Positions 25,434 to 39,525 are shown, counted from the first letter of the stretch. The stretch: DNA of 64,000 nucleotides from Epiperipatus broadwayi (GCA_028023455.1 JAQFVV010000001.1:24171401-24235400), one strand, 5' to 3'. Notes: generated by a model from the letters alone, not told the origin. Numbers and translations: made by a program.

Positions 25434-25770
25434 TCAAGCTATCTTTGTTGTCTTTTTTAATAGTATGTCAGTTATATTTCTATTGATTTCATTAAAATCT
25501 AAATTATTTTCAAAATCTATTAATATTTTTAAATGATTTGCAGTTTCTAATTGAAATTCATTGAGATGTTTTTGAAGATTAGGAATATGAACAGTGATTA
25601 CTATTTTCCTTAATATTTTTTGTCTCTCTAGTTTCACATTAGCATGTATCTTACATCTCATTACATTACAATTTTGAAATACATAATTTCTCTTAGTCAA
25701 AATATAATCCAATTCTGCAGTATTGGATATGATTTTATGTCCATTCCATTTAGCATTTTTTTCAAAAAAT
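25434..25770 (-). pseudogene. RTE-like LINE endonuclease/linker fragment
   Basis: The minus strand reads NTAELDYILTKRNYVFQNC followed by NVMRCKIHANVKLERQK and then FQLETANHLKILIDFENN. From memory of the family this matches the end of the apurinic endonuclease (the DYIL motif) and the linker before the reverse transcriptase in RTE-type LINEs, often annotated as craniofacial development protein 2-like. About 110 codons are open, ending at a stop at 25434. The SDHR catalytic motif that normally sits before MRCKI is missing, and no reverse transcriptase follows, so it is a short dead fragment. Confidence 0.75.
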
Positions 25771-25829
25771 TATTTTTTTTATTTTGAAAGCTCTACAAAA
25801 CTGTGACCTCTTTCATTTCTATCATCTTA

Positions 25830-26245
25830 ATATATAGGGTATTTATGAGCACAGACTTTCACATGACCCACTACTCTCCACTCTATCTAATAATACTGAT
25901 ACACTCAAGCACATATAGGCTGAAAAGATAAATAATCACCAATATACGTATTTCATGCTAAACCAGCAATCATCAGTTGGTCCAGATTATCATCTCCCAC
26001 CCATATATACTATAAGTGCTCAGATATATATTAAGATAGACAATCTTCATACTTTAATGGACAGGCTCCAATTTACTACACACTCCAACTCTTCAACCGT
26101 CCATCCAATTGAAAATCTGATGATGGAATGCTAGAAGGTCACCCTGAGGCTGAGATTCTTGTCACACCCATGTTGACCTAAGGTCAATCTGAACCAGACA
26201 TAATCCATTAAATACATATGCAAGGATGGGCAGACATCTCTTCAA
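25830..26245 (-). mobile_element. Dispersed 420-bp repeat family, single copy
   Basis: The unit runs in the left-arm orientation of the 18.9-kb foldback, from ATGAGCACAGACTTTCACAT to CTGATGATGGAATGCT. It continues into a GC-richer part, GGTCACCCTGAGGCTGAGAT, with GTTGACCTAAGGTCAA. The latter part is also present, diverged, at the start of the 46.6-kb copy, so it belongs to the repeat. No protein domain was recognised. Confidence 0.75.
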
Positions 26246-26248
26246 TGT

Positions 26249-26724
26249 AATAACTGAAACATGGGCTTATTGTATACCATGTGTGTATATATGTGATATA
26301 TAGAGTATTTATGAGCACAGACTTTCACATGACCCACCACTCTCCACTCTATCTAATAACACTGATACACTCAAGCACATATATGCTGAAAAGATAAATA
26401 ATCACCAATATATGTATTTCATGCTAAACCAGAAATCATCAGTTGGTCCAGATTATCATCTCCCAACACATATATACTATAAGTGCTCAGATATATATTA
26501 AGATAGACAATCTTCGTACTTTAATGAACAGGCTCCAATTTACCACACACTCCAACTCTTCAACCATCCATCCAATTGAAAATCTGATGATGGAATGCTT
26601 GAGTGTATCAGTGTTATTAGATAGAGTGGAGAGTGGTGGAACATGTGAAAGTCTGTGCTCATAAATACCCTATATATTACATATATACACACATGGTATA
26701 TAATAAGCCTGTGTTTCAGTTATT
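26249..26724. mobile_element. Same repeat family with inverted ends (asymmetric foldback)
   Basis: The left part repeats 25830-26131 at over 90% identity. The last about 130 bp (from TTGAGTGTATCAGTGTTATT to CAGTTATT) are the reverse complement of the first about 130 bp (from AATAACTGAAACATGGG). Thus most of a second inverted unit has been lost. The ends AATAACTGAAAC/GTTTCAGTTATT are the best estimate of the family's true terminus. Confidence 0.75.
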
Positions 26725-28833
26725 CTATCATCTTAATAAAAATTTTCCACAGTACTTTTATCTTTCAATCATTTATCAATTCTTCATTAATGTTTTCCAT
26801 GACAATTTAAAAATGTTGTTTGGTCTTATCATAAACTGTTTATACCTGTATAGAAATCCTCTATTTCTTTATCACAATGCTAACTTGGTAGAACATAAAC
26901 ATAAATTATCTGCATTTAATATCTTTAATTAAGTTGAGTAATTAATTTTGCCACCCCCAACTCCCTTATTTATAATAAACTTCACTCTCTTGTCTTTTCA
27001 ATATTTGTGTCGTTGTAGTATAAAATATCATATCCACTTTTTTAATCAAACATTTCTTCACCTTTCTTCAAATTTCACAAAGTTCAACAATGTCCCATTT
27101 AATATTAAACAGGTCTTCATCCAATTTGGACAATCTTTTCTTATATTGAAAGTGATTCTACAGTTGCATGTATCTAAGTATAAGGTCATCATCAAATATC
27201 CATCTGGATTTACAATCAGGGATTCTTAGCATTCACCAACTTCAGCCACCAACCATCATTGGCCCTCAACTTTACAGCCTCCTACAACTAAAAACCACAA
27301 TTTAATTTTTGTTTGTCATAATTTAAATATCTATTTAAAGAGTTTTTAATCCACATACACACGCATTTAGCTACAAGATAACTCAACTGATATTTCAGTT
27401 AAGAACTATTAAGCAACTGAAAAAAAAGACTATAATTTATTGATCTTAAATTCAGAGATAAAAAACCAAGATATTCACCATGCTGCTGATTTTTTTATTG
27501 GAATCACTTTTTTTTAATTTAGATTTGTGGCTTAAAGTATTATTGATCTCTGCTAATATTTTATGTGTTATAGTTGCATCAATGAATTACTTAATGTATA
27601 TTTCTCATATGGTTTGTGATTATTATTGTATTCAATGTCAGATTATATATTTTTTTATTTCTAGATTGGCTGCAGAAAGGAATTTTCTATTAGACTAAAT
27701 CATTCTTGAGACCTTAAAGTAAGGGTGTCAAACCCACAACCCAAGTGCTTCATGCTTCCCAGGATGACTAAATATGGCTTAATACAAAATTACATATTTA
27801 CTTAAAACATTAAGAGATTTTTTTCGTATGTGATTATGTGTAAACAATGTGATTAAAATAAATGTACATATACTCTCAAATACAATGTCAAATATCCTAT
27901 TAGTTTTATGTTGTGCACTTTTCTTTTTCTTTTATAATAAAAATATATCTAAAAACATTGATCATATTTTATTATTTAAATATATACATTTTCTTTTTTA
28001 TTGATCACAAATTTGAAACTTTCTTGATGATTTTAAAGGACTCTCCAAATGGTCCATTGCATAATTAGAATTATCTGAGAACTTTTTTTGCTTATCTGTT
28101 ATGATAAATATCACAAAAAATATGCAAGAATCTAGTTTATTTTATTGTATTTTTATTATACAAGTTGAATAGGTAAAATAATATTATGCATTATTATCAT
28201 TTTTTTAAATCAATGTGAGGTCATTCTATTTTTTTTAATGTTATTTTATACTATTTTAAAATAAGAGTGTAGAATCCTGAAATAGATATATCTAATTTTA
28301 ATGTAAAATGGGAAGAACAGTTTTTCTTCATAGTGATAAATGCAAATTATTATGTTATATATGTTATGTAAATGTGTCATTTTCAAAAAAAAGAAGAAAG
28401 AAACATCAAGATATTTAAAACCATGCATGAAAGTTTGGATGAAGTTTTTCTGTTAAAAAATGAATTACTAAACAAAAATTAAAAGAATTTAAGACATAAA
28501 CCCATTATTAAATCTCTGCAACACCTGCATCAATTATTGTATGTTATGTATTAACAACAGATAAGAAATATTTTGCAGATGAGAAATGATGACAGAAGGA
28601 TTTCTAGATACTAGCAATTTATTATTTAATTAATTCAAAAAGAAAATTGAAATTATTTCAACAATTAAAGATATACAATTAACTGTATTTATTTTTATTG
28701 ATGAATCTCCTAACACACTTGTTGTTCCTTAGTTTTATATTTTTATTAAAATGTTTTTTAAGGATATGAATGTGAAAGAAAAATTATCTACAATATTATC
28801 TTTAGTGTGTCCCAATCTTAAGTTATTCACAAC
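26725..28833. other. AT-rich DNA with a possible hAT end at 27721
   Basis: No gene is seen. At 27721-27745 the sequence AAGGGTGTCAAACCCACAAC resembles the start of Charlie-type hAT elements, but no matching inverse end was found. Short frames here show no recognisable domain. Confidence 0.4.
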
Positions 28834-29019
28834 AAAAATTTTAAATCATTAGCATGTCTGGATCAAGAATTACAACATAAAATAAAGCCATATGGTTTGC
28901 AAGATTTTGTGATGAGATGGCAGGGAGAGCATTTGAGATGATATACTAAGATATGAATACATACTCATATTTTATGTTATAATTTGTGATCCAGACATGC
29001 TAGCACATTAAAATTTTTA
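28834..29019. mobile_element. Hairpin element with 50-bp arms
   Basis: The left arm 28834-28883 (containing TTAGCATGTCTGGATCAAGA) and right arm 28969-29019 (containing TGTGATCCAGACATGCTAGC) are reverse complements at about 86%. The loop is about 85 bp. It is non-coding and may be the core of a MITE or a locally generated inverted repeat. Confidence 0.75.
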
Positions 29020-29295
29020 TGATAGGTAGCTAAACTATGCCACTACATAATATATTTGTTATTTCAGAGATGAAACTGCATGCAGCATTTGTGAAGAGAA
29101 GCACTTTGTAAAAAAACAGTCAATTTTTTAAATGGGATAACACTGTGTTTACAGGTATGTGGAATTAACTCACAAATATTTCTCCAATTATACATTTTAC
29201 AAGCTTTTATTCTACATTTTTTTTAAATGCAATATTTAATCATTAAAACGCTTTTTTTTAAAAAAAGTTATATCATTTTTGTATTTAAAACTAGT

Positions 29296-29296
29296 G

Positions 29297-29340
<44 letters not shown>

Positions 29341-29341
29341 C
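29296..29341. repeat. CA/TA dinucleotide microsatellite
   Basis: A CA run of about 11 copies passes directly into a TA run of about 11 copies. The short Tyr/Ile/Cys/Val frame across it is an artefact. Confidence 0.95.
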
Positions 29342-30048
29342 AAAGGAAGTTAATCATCCTTCCCAGACTATGATTTAAAAGCACTCTAAATGTTGAACAA
29401 AGGATCAAGAATAGAGTGAATCCACCTATTCTTGTCGTTCCGAGATTTATAAGCATACTTTTGTCAACATTTTGGTAATTCAGAGTGAAATTAATTTATC
29501 AGCCAGATTAAATATGGCACTTAAAGAGTTATTAAACTCATAATAAATTATATAAGGCTGGAGATAGCACCATTCTTTTAATATCTTGATTGTAATAATT
29601 AAACAAGATTTAATATGTAAATTTTTAATTAAACATAGCTTCAATGTATACTTATTTATTTATTTAGAATGCTTTTAATTCATAGTCTGGAGGAGAGTGT
29701 TTCATCATACTTGATTAAAGCTATTGAAATTTATAGTTCAAAGAAGTTTAAATAAACCTCATTAAAGATACAAATATAACCAGCTTTTGAAAGCAGACTA
29801 ACAAATAGTCATTTTTAATTTTCTAACAATATCAATGCATTGTATGTAGTTAAAAATAAATACTTAAGCAGCAGGTAATTTTAATTTTCATTCTATATAT
29901 ATATGCAGATGAAAGTCAAGAGTATATTATCTAATTTTTAATGTGTTTTTGAAATATTTATTATATATTTTTCCTTTTTATTTACTTATTTGTAAATCAT
30001 TTATAAATATTTCTACATCATTATTGATACATATACATTATGACTTAC
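29342..30048. other. Intronic DNA downstream of exon 2 on the minus strand
   Basis: AT-rich DNA without repeats that I recognise. On the minus strand it follows the GTAAGT donor at 30043-30048. Confidence 0.5.
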
Positions 30049-30191
30049 CTTGCTGATATTTTTCATTTTCGCAAAGAAGAATCGTAAGTTCTCTAGCTCC
30101 TTCTAAAGTTTTTTCCAATACATTTTGTTGTGAAGGATTAAAACAATTTGAAGCATAATTATCTACACATTTTAATCCATTATCAAATTGC
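30049..30191 (-). CDS. Exon of a conserved cysteine-rich secreted protein gene (downstream exon)
   Basis: The 143-nt exon is bounded on the minus strand by an AG acceptor (TTTTGATAG) and a consensus GTAAGT donor. With one base borrowed from each side it encodes 47 residues including FDNGLKCVDNYASNCF and LEGARELTILLCENEKYQQ. The pattern GL.C.DNY...C followed by a helix-rich segment and LC.E..YQ is, from memory, typical of a secreted helical family with many paired cysteines, common in arthropods. The exon starts with the third base of an Arg codon begun in the exon at 61908-62052 and ends after the first base of the next codon. The following exon, expected to begin with a FLxHxxC-like motif, was not found in 1-30048. 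It has no frameshift or stop, unlike the surrounding transposon relics. Confidence 0.78.
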
Positions 30192-31289
30192 CTATCAAAA
30201 GAGAAAACTAATTATTTAGTTCTTTATATATATATAATGTTTAAACTTATTAGCAATTACAAATAATTTTAATAATGAAAAATATGACATTAATCACATA
30301 TATCCTAATTTGAATATAAATTAATTATTAATATTAAATCAAATACATTTAAATCTTTTTATCGTTGTTGGAATAATTACTTCTACATAGCTTTTCTAAT
30401 ATCGTCTAAGTTGATATTTAGATACTATAAATTAATCTTTGGAATGACTAAAAAAAAATTTTTAAATGTAAATACAAGTAAGTCTTTTTAATATATATTG
30501 ATGTTTCAATATATATTTAAGAGATTTTATATATATAATTAAGCCTTCTAAGATCTGATACTTTTTACTTTTTTTACATGTCTAATCAGATTGAGTTGAT
30601 TACTACAACATATTAGCAGCAAATTATATTCTTTAAATGTAAACTAACTAATAATTAGTACTTAACAAAAGAATGGGAGGCACAACAAACACGTAATTTC
30701 GTATCTTCACGTAATATTCCGATCATGTTCAGTTAGCAATCAATTATTAGTTAGAATATAATTTTAATCTTTTAAAAAAAGTTATATGTATTGCAGATTA
30801 TTTTGATTATATTTTATCCTAGTCACATTCTAAAAGTAGAATGAGGAAATCAATTTGTAAATACTATAAAAAAAATTCATTTTGAGTTTGTCAGGATTTG
30901 TATGTTTTTAAATGGCATTTATAGAAATGTTTCTTACTTTAATCTGTCTGATTAATTTAATATTCTAAAAAGAGGGTAAAAATGATCAGAATAATAAAAT
31001 AATTACCGTATTCATTTATACTATATTTTCCTTATTTTATTTACTTCCTTATTTAGTCAATTTATTGCTTTAAATCAGCAATTAATGTTTTGAATCCCCC
31101 CCTCCCCATTTTGAAAATACAGTACAATTTTTTGAGCCCTTTTCTCAAACGATTCATCAGTTGCTAGTGATTAAAAAGTTACTGAATAGGTTCTCTATTG
31201 TAAAAAAAAGCTCAGGGTGACTAAATGACATAGAACTATCATGCTTCATTAACTTGATCCAAAGAGCAAGTAATCGCAATAAAAATTTA

Positions 31290-33860
31290 ATTTGAATTAA
31301 TTAGTGCTTGTAAAATATATATTACAGTAAAAGGCTCTTGGTATAGTAATAGTACATTTGCCACCATGCCTAGTATCTTCTTGTAATGGCTGATGAGATT
31401 TTTAAGCAAATAGCTATGGCAAATACCACCCATTATACTTATCATCAGATATACAAGCTTATACAGACATACAATAAAATTTGTCAATAACTTAAGGAGT
31501 ATTTTGCAATCAAAAACAAAAATTTGTCCCAGTCAAACTAACACAGACTTGAGAATATATTAGATGGGCACTGGGCCACCCCTTCAAGATGTAAGTCCCA
31601 ATGTCACTGCAAATCAAAGAGGCCACCTATGGTGATCACAACATGATCCATCCTATTTGTTAACATTTCCTGAGAAAACTACAAACACATTCTTCTTTCA
31701 ATCCAATTCCAGGCTATTTTGGTCCTCCAGAAACATATGAATCATTCTTTATTGATCAGGCTAATGACAAGCTGGCAACCATTCCCAAGACAAGTCATCC
31801 AGGAAATCTTGGAATACTCAATTTTATATTTTCTCATTTTAGTCAATTCACTGATATCTCTGTAGCATTGCTAACTATCTCTCATAGAAAATATATTCAA
31901 TTAAAGGCCTATACCCATAGCTTTGTTCCATTCATCAAAAAGCCAACATCAATATCTACATTTTCTAACCTTCAGCCTATGTCCATGGGTCCACTAGCCA
32001 TAAAAATCTTGGAAAAATCATAAAAGACTAACTAGAGGTTCACTTGTTTCCCCTGATTTCACCAATGCAGTTTGCTAAGGAGGGTTCATTGACCACACAA
32101 GCTGCACTAATGTTTAAAACAATTTCAAAATGCTGTGCAAGAAAAAAATATGTCCTCATGGTTATACAGGTTGACATTGAAGCAACCTTTGATTAAATTT
32201 ACATTAAAACATTAACAGACATGCTTGCTGAAACTACAATACCAACCAAATTACTACATCTAATCAGCAATCTAATACTAAGCCATGAGATACAAAAAAT
32301 AACTAGTTTCCATATCTCCTACACAGATCAGTTCATCTCATGTATTGCATGTATGAATGACATATCTGTCTTCCTCCTTTCATACAAACAATTGCTAATG
32401 CTTCAAAAAATACTTCAAAATTACACATCCTCTCACAAACTAAAATGCAATCTTAAAAAAGCTGCTGCATGGTCACTGTATACCAATAAACCACATACAA
32501 ACATTTTACAGGAAAATCCACCATGTTTCTTGGCTTCCCATTTTATTTGGGGACACATGGAATGAGACATAATATATAAAACAAATTTAAGAATCACACA
32601 CTAAAAATTACTACTTCCTTATTCAAAGCATATTTTACCACCTATTCAAAAATCCAACTGTTCAATATACTTGCTCTAACAAAGATAAATTATTACACAC
32701 CCATAATTAAATTCACAAGGCTATACCATTTCTTCCCTTTTCAACAAGCTTTTGTGGGGAAGGAGGTAGTTTCCATATCTTGACACAGCTTAGTCAACCA
32801 TCTACCCAAAATGGATTAGGACTTCATAATCTTGAAACCTTCAGAATTCAGAGGACAGTTAATCTACTTGCCTCTACTCATAGTCACTTCAGCAAAATTC
32901 AATGTCAAAATTTCCATAACACTGACTGATAAGCCCCCAACATCTGGTTACCTTGCATCTCTTATTAAATCAGTAGAAAAGTATACACATTCAAATACCT
33001 CTACATCCTGTTGGAAATACACCTACTGGAAAATACACACTTTGCTATACCCAACACTTTTTCTGCTCTAAATTTCCTCATGTTAGTGATCAATAATAAA
33101 CAACTATTACACAAATTCTGGAGATGGCTACTTGAACCAAAATTATTTAATTTTCTAATCTGACTTAACCTGCATGCCTCAACTGCTTTCTATTTTATCA
33201 GATATTGACAGCTGTACAAACACATTAATCCATTCTGTGGACTGTGTCATGCAGCTGAAGAAACACAGCAACATATTTTCTATTCATGTCAAGCCTTGAA
33301 CAAAATTCACGATCTCATCTTAAATACATATAAGCAACTAAAACTCTAATTTTATCAAATAACAAGTTCATATCAAAAGTCTACCACACCAACAGTCCAG
33401 ACTAATACATTTATATTATTTGAATTTTGGTGTACTCAATGTACATTTATTCTAGGAAATAATACCAGGCAACATCCAGCAACATTTATAAACAAACTTA
33501 AGCAATTTAAGAGATAGGGATTCCAGAATTGCTCCTCCAGACATTCATGTAACAAATTGGTTCCTTCTCAAGCAGCCAGTGAATCTCTAATTTAAAACAG
33601 TATAAGCAACTGCTCAGCAGTTGGTGTTATCAGTTTTTATATATTGAACTATGCTCTAACAAGATGAAAATAGAACTTAAGTTTTTTGCAAATATATTAA
33701 TAATTTAAAAACTTTGATACTTAAATATAAATTACAAATGATTGATGTAAGTTTAAATATTGAATAATTTAAACTGGGGAGGGGGGATTGCCACTGTAAC
33801 TCTTGCAATCAAATCTGTGTAATTTTTGTAAACAAAGTTTAATAAAATGATTGTTGCTTA
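31290..33860 (+). pseudogene. L1/Tx1-like LINE ORF2 relic
   Basis: Many frameshifts and stops interrupt it, but reverse transcriptase landmarks appear in order. FVPFIKKP and SNLQPMSMGPLAIKILEK lie at about 31.92-32.02 kb, VDIEATFD at about 32.17-32.19 kb, and LLHLISNLILSHEIQ at about 32.25 kb. The catalytic YxDD box is degenerate as CMNDISVF at 32350-32373, with tyrosine and one aspartate lost. A C-terminal zinc-like motif, PFCGLCHAAEETQQHIFYSC, lies at about 33.23-33.29 kb. An N-terminal part with PGYFGPPETYESFFIDQAND is at about 31.7 kb. The order and the C-x2-C-x8-H-x4-C ending fit APE-type LINEs of the L1/Tx1 kind. It ends near 33860 in a microsatellite tail. It is not functional. Confidence 0.8.
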
Positions 33861-33862
33861 AA

Positions 33863-35199
<1,337 letters not shown>

Positions 35200-37350
35200 C
35201 CAATCGGAATGAAAGTGAAGATCGAATCTAACCGCAAACACAATATCTGCTCTACAAGAGCGCCATCTAGGCATTTGAGCCTAGAAAAATTTATAGAGTA
35301 GGCAGATACGCGCTGTTAAGATTCCACTTTATTTAAATATTCAGATTGTTAGTCCAAGTCACTAGCTCAGTGGAGCAGCAGAGATAATAAAATATAAATT
35401 TTATATCTTAAATATAAAAGAATAAAAGCCACTGCCAGAAATTAACATATAAAAATATTTATTTACGCACATATAAAATAATATTTAAATTTTGAGGAAT
35501 AAATTTAATGTTTATATTTTTATATTGATCTTGTAAATTTATATTTAAATAGATTGCACATAATGAGTTTACTATTTATTTAGAGGGTCGAGTATGAATG
35601 GACTACATAGGTCTGCATTTGAAAGGAAAATATTCTTCCCTGATTTAACCTTAGGCAACAAATTTCGCAATCAACTGGCACCAATCCATCTGATACATTC
35701 ATGTATTCAATGTAGCATGATACGACAACACAAAATACTATATTGTCAGGAATGTACATCTGAACAATAAGTAGAAATAGAGAAGCCATTGACTCTCCAC
35801 CAACAGGAATGTGACATCTGTTGGCAAGTAGATCAATAAACAAAAAACTCCATAGGAATGGACTGCGGTCTTCTGCCGACTTACAAACCCATCCATAGGC
35901 AAACAGAGGGTGTGTGGCGTATATATATAATCCTGCCTGTAGCGGACCTCATACTAAATCTACTAATTACACAAATATATCCAATCCATTGAACCAATTC
36001 AACTACGAAATGAATAACCTAAGATTACCCTCCCTTAATACAACTTTACAAAACTATATAGCCATTCACGCCTGACTTAATTTTAGCATTTAAATACGTT
36101 CGCACAGATTTGTTTAAAAATGTTGGGTATAGATCGATTACATAGATTCCACGGTCAAAAACATTTCAAAATAAACATAAACGATCAAAATACAAAATTA
36201 TTGATACCGACAATCGCAGAGGGAAACTTATAAGTAACCCAATAGTATTCACCATAAGATACTTGCGTTGTCACCAATAACTTAAAAGACATCCGAATAA
36301 ATACATTTTAGATACTCACCGTAAGGTATCATTATTTATCGAATGTATATATATTTTGATCAAATATGAAAACCAAAATATAATTAACCGCAAACGAATC
36401 CATGCAAGCGTCTATAAACAACTTAAATTTCATACATTTAATTAATCTTTACAATAAGGAAAAAAAAAATGGAAATAATGTTTGTCAATCGGGAAACATA
36501 TAAAATTAAACATTATTAATTTGATTTAAAAACTTACAAAAGTCAGATAAGAGTCCGTTTTTTAACATTTAAGTTGGCTTGTTTATCAATTTGTAAAACT
36601 TGATGAAAGTTCTTAATTGATTTTCACAATTGTTCATTTCATATAGCTCATGGTAGAAGAGTCCAGGTTTATGCTTTTAATTCCCCGACGCCTCCGTTGG
36701 AAGGTAATGTTCTGGAGATGGCAATAACTGGTTCAAGGTATCACAGTCTTTTCATTTTTTTTATTTTTTTATTTTTATAGAGAGTGTGGTATGTGCGTCA
36801 TACCACATCTCTCAAACACCCAATGCTGGAACTGTCCGAAAAAACTGTATTTCCCTTTTTATATTATCCACAAGGATTCAATGAACAAAACGTCACCAAT
36901 CCATCACTTTCGTTAGGGTCCGAGCCAAGGCTTAGTGCTTCCATTGGTCAAGCCAAAATCTCTTTCTTCTCTTATCTAACTTTTCATCTGACTTTTTAAT
37001 TAAACAGCTTTTAGATAATCAATAAACAATCATTTCCATTTATAGATTACAGGAATTAATTAATACCTGTTTTTATTTTAACTTACGTTATTTTTTTATT
37101 AAACTGTTTTTATAAATCTTTTTTTTTTATAAAAAATACATTCAAATACCTTTTTTTTATTGATTAAAAAAAATATTTTTAAAGTTTAGCATCTGTGCGA
37201 ATGTATATACGTATAACAAACATTTTTAATTTTAGCGTTTAGTTTTTTTTTTTACTTTTATTTGCGAACTTTTAAGTTTTTATTTTAAATTAATGTAACG
37301 ACATATTTATATATCGTTACAATATATTGTTTTTTGTCAAAGGTAAGTTT
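35200..37350. other. CpG-retaining region inside the intron
   Basis: CpG sites are noticeably more frequent than in the flanks over about 2.1 kb (for example ATACGCGCTG, CTGCGGTCTTCTGCCGAC, CCCCGACGCCTCCGTTGG). It contains a TATA-like GTATATATATAATCC at about 35.92 kb and a hairpin with the stem GTGGTATG...CATACCAC at about 36.79-36.81 kb. A minus-strand frame of 87 codons (35580-35843) has no recognised domain. No transposon ends were found. It could hold an intronic promoter or enhancer, or be an unrecognised retroelement; I cannot decide. Confidence 0.45.
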
Positions 37351-37475
37351 AGCACTTAGTTCTTTAATCATGTTATGATTTGTTAGAGTTGTCATGGTGG
37401 CAGATCTGAAGTGAAAAGATTTGTAAAAAATGTAATAATAACAAAAAAATTATATTCATTTAGCAAGATTTAGAT

Positions 37476-39517
37476 CAGAGTCATAACTATTAATGTTTTC
37501 AAATCTAGTTTAAAATAAAGAGCATGTTCTTAAAATGTATCCAATATTCTGTTTAATACAACACATAATATTATAGTATACAAAAACTTATCAATGTTTA
37601 TTAAGTTTTCATATAACTAACAATAAATCATAAGCTTTCTCTTAGATTGTATACAGAGATTTGATGCTTTTTATACTTATAATGAGAATGAATATTACTT
37701 TTTTTTTTTGGCAAACTTCATAAATTTACCACAAAACTGTTATAGTTTCTTGATAATGTAAATGTTAGTTATACCAGTGAGTAATAAGTAATAATGTATT
37801 TGCCTTTACATTGGATTATAAATAAATTATATTTAATTGATTTCTTGACAAGTTTTTGGAAATTTAAAATACTAAATTTAGCATATCAAATAATTTTGAT
37901 TTCTTTATAAGTTGAATTCATTGAATTTAGAGACTTGATTGGAATAATTCAATAATGGAGAATAAATTTATGGAAAAAAAAAAAAAAAACCACTGTTGTT
38001 TCTAATTTACTTGATAAACCACTATCTTTAAAGGACAAACAGTATCAAACTGTAAATTATATAAAAGTTGTTTTTGTTTTTAATTTGGAAAATATTTTTG
38101 AATTTACTCTTTAAAAATTATCAGATGTAATAAAAAACGCAATATTGATCAAACAAAAGACATATAATCATAACTGTTATTGACACAGCTGTCAGTATGT
38201 TGTGACAAAAATGGTAAAAAATTAAAAATAGTGGCTCTTTTAGATAACATTGTAAAAAAAAGAATAGATTTAATAAAATATATTTTCAAACAATTTACAA
38301 AGCTAAAAATTTTGTCTGAAAACTAACAATTTGTGATGTTGAAAATTTCATCAGGTATACATCCACTGATTTTTATTGAATTGATTTTAAAAATTAGAAA
38401 AATTTGCAAGATATTTAGAAAATCTCCTTTGAAAAACGATTACCTATGAGAAATCATTAAAAGTTCTTTGAAAGGAAAATAACTTAAACGTATTCTAGAT
38501 ACTTATATAAGATGAAACAATACTCTAGCTATGAATTCAACACTTATTGAATTAAAAGAATGTATTCCAAATACTTTAAGAGTTAGCAGAATTAGTGAAG
38601 TAATTTCCCATGAATAAAAGAGTTTAGAAAATCTTGTGGAAGTACTTCATCCCTTTCAAATAATTGTTAACAGGTTTTTTTGTGAAGAAGTTTTATTATT
38701 GAAAGGTGAGCATTCCATGAAATTCATTTCAAATAAATTACACAATCACAATTCAATGTTAGCTATGCAATTTAAGAAAATCTTGCTTGAACGATACTAT
38801 TCACGTAGGCTGACGAAAGTCACGGGGTTAATAAATTATCCTAAAAATCACAAGTACTTGAAAAGAAATGATTCTGAATAAAAGCATTAAGAAACTGACT
38901 GAAGAAGCATACAACATACTTTTTCGACCCAATGCAGAGAAAAAAATCCAAGAAGAAAATGCTCAAGATGAAATTTCAGATGTAGAATCTGCAGATATGA
39001 TCATACACCAAAGAGATTTCAAAAAAAAGTTCAATCTAAATGTGTTACCTCTCACAGCTTTTCTTTAACCAATGAAATAAAGTTTTTTGAGGCTACTGGA
39101 GATATCTGTGCATCTAGAAAAAACGTATTGAAGTTTAAATACTATCAAAGTGACCAGTGTTGAATCAGAAAGAGCATTTTCAAATGTGGGATATTTTGTT
39201 TCAAAGATAAGGTCAAGCTTATCACCAAAAAAATTAGATAGATTATGTTGTTTAAAATCTTATTTCACTAAACATTAAAGAATTTTTTTTTGTTGTTGTT
39301 GTTCAATAAAAAGAAATTTTTCTATTTTTTTTTAAAATTCCAATATTTATTCCTGTTAAATAAAACATTTTTTCTTTCTTTCATTTTTTTTAATATCTTA
39401 ATTAAAAATAAATTTATTGTTGGTAATTACCAGTAATTTGCATTAATCAAAATTTTATTTCGATATTTAACGGTAATTAAAATGACGGTAACTTTCGAAC
39501 CCTACTGCCAATCCCTG
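37476..39517 (+). mobile_element. Decayed hAT transposon (right end clear, left end uncertain)
   Basis: The right end reads CTACTGCCAATCCCTG, a typical hAT terminus, ending at 39517 and followed by GTTTAGAT. A possible left flank is ATTTAGAT at 37468-37475 (7 of 8 match), followed by CAGAGTCATAAC, but that start does not mirror the right end beyond CAG, so the left edge is tentative. Transposase pieces lie on the plus strand inside. Subterminal DNA at the right repeats GGTAATT-type motifs (TTACCAGTAA, TTAACGGTAATTA, GACGGTAAC). Confidence 0.55.
38190..39280 (+). pseudogene. hAT transposase relic (zf-BED/ZBED-like clade)
   Basis: Three readable blocks occur in family order. LHPFQIIVNRFFCEEVL with MLAMQFKKILLERYYSRRL lies at 38636-38881. 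ILNKSIKKLTEEAYNILF lies in a shifted frame at 38868-39068. The dimerisation motif VTSVESERAFSNVGYFVSKI plus RSSLSPKKLDRLCCLKSYF lies at about 39143-39280. The catalytic N-terminal half (about 38.19-38.6 kb) is only a trace with stops. Frameshifts between blocks show loss of function. Confidence 0.8.
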
Positions 39518-39525
39518 GTTTAGAT

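Noticed and set aside
35580-35843. 87-codon minus-strand frame with several cysteines in the CpG-retaining region
   Set aside because: There are no splice signals in matching phase and no recognisable motif, and the length is compatible with chance in a less AT-rich stretch.
37468-37490. Firm left end of the 38-39.5 kb hAT
   Set aside because: The flank matches the right target site at 7 of 8 bases, but the adjacent sequence does not mirror the right terminus, so it is only listed as tentative.
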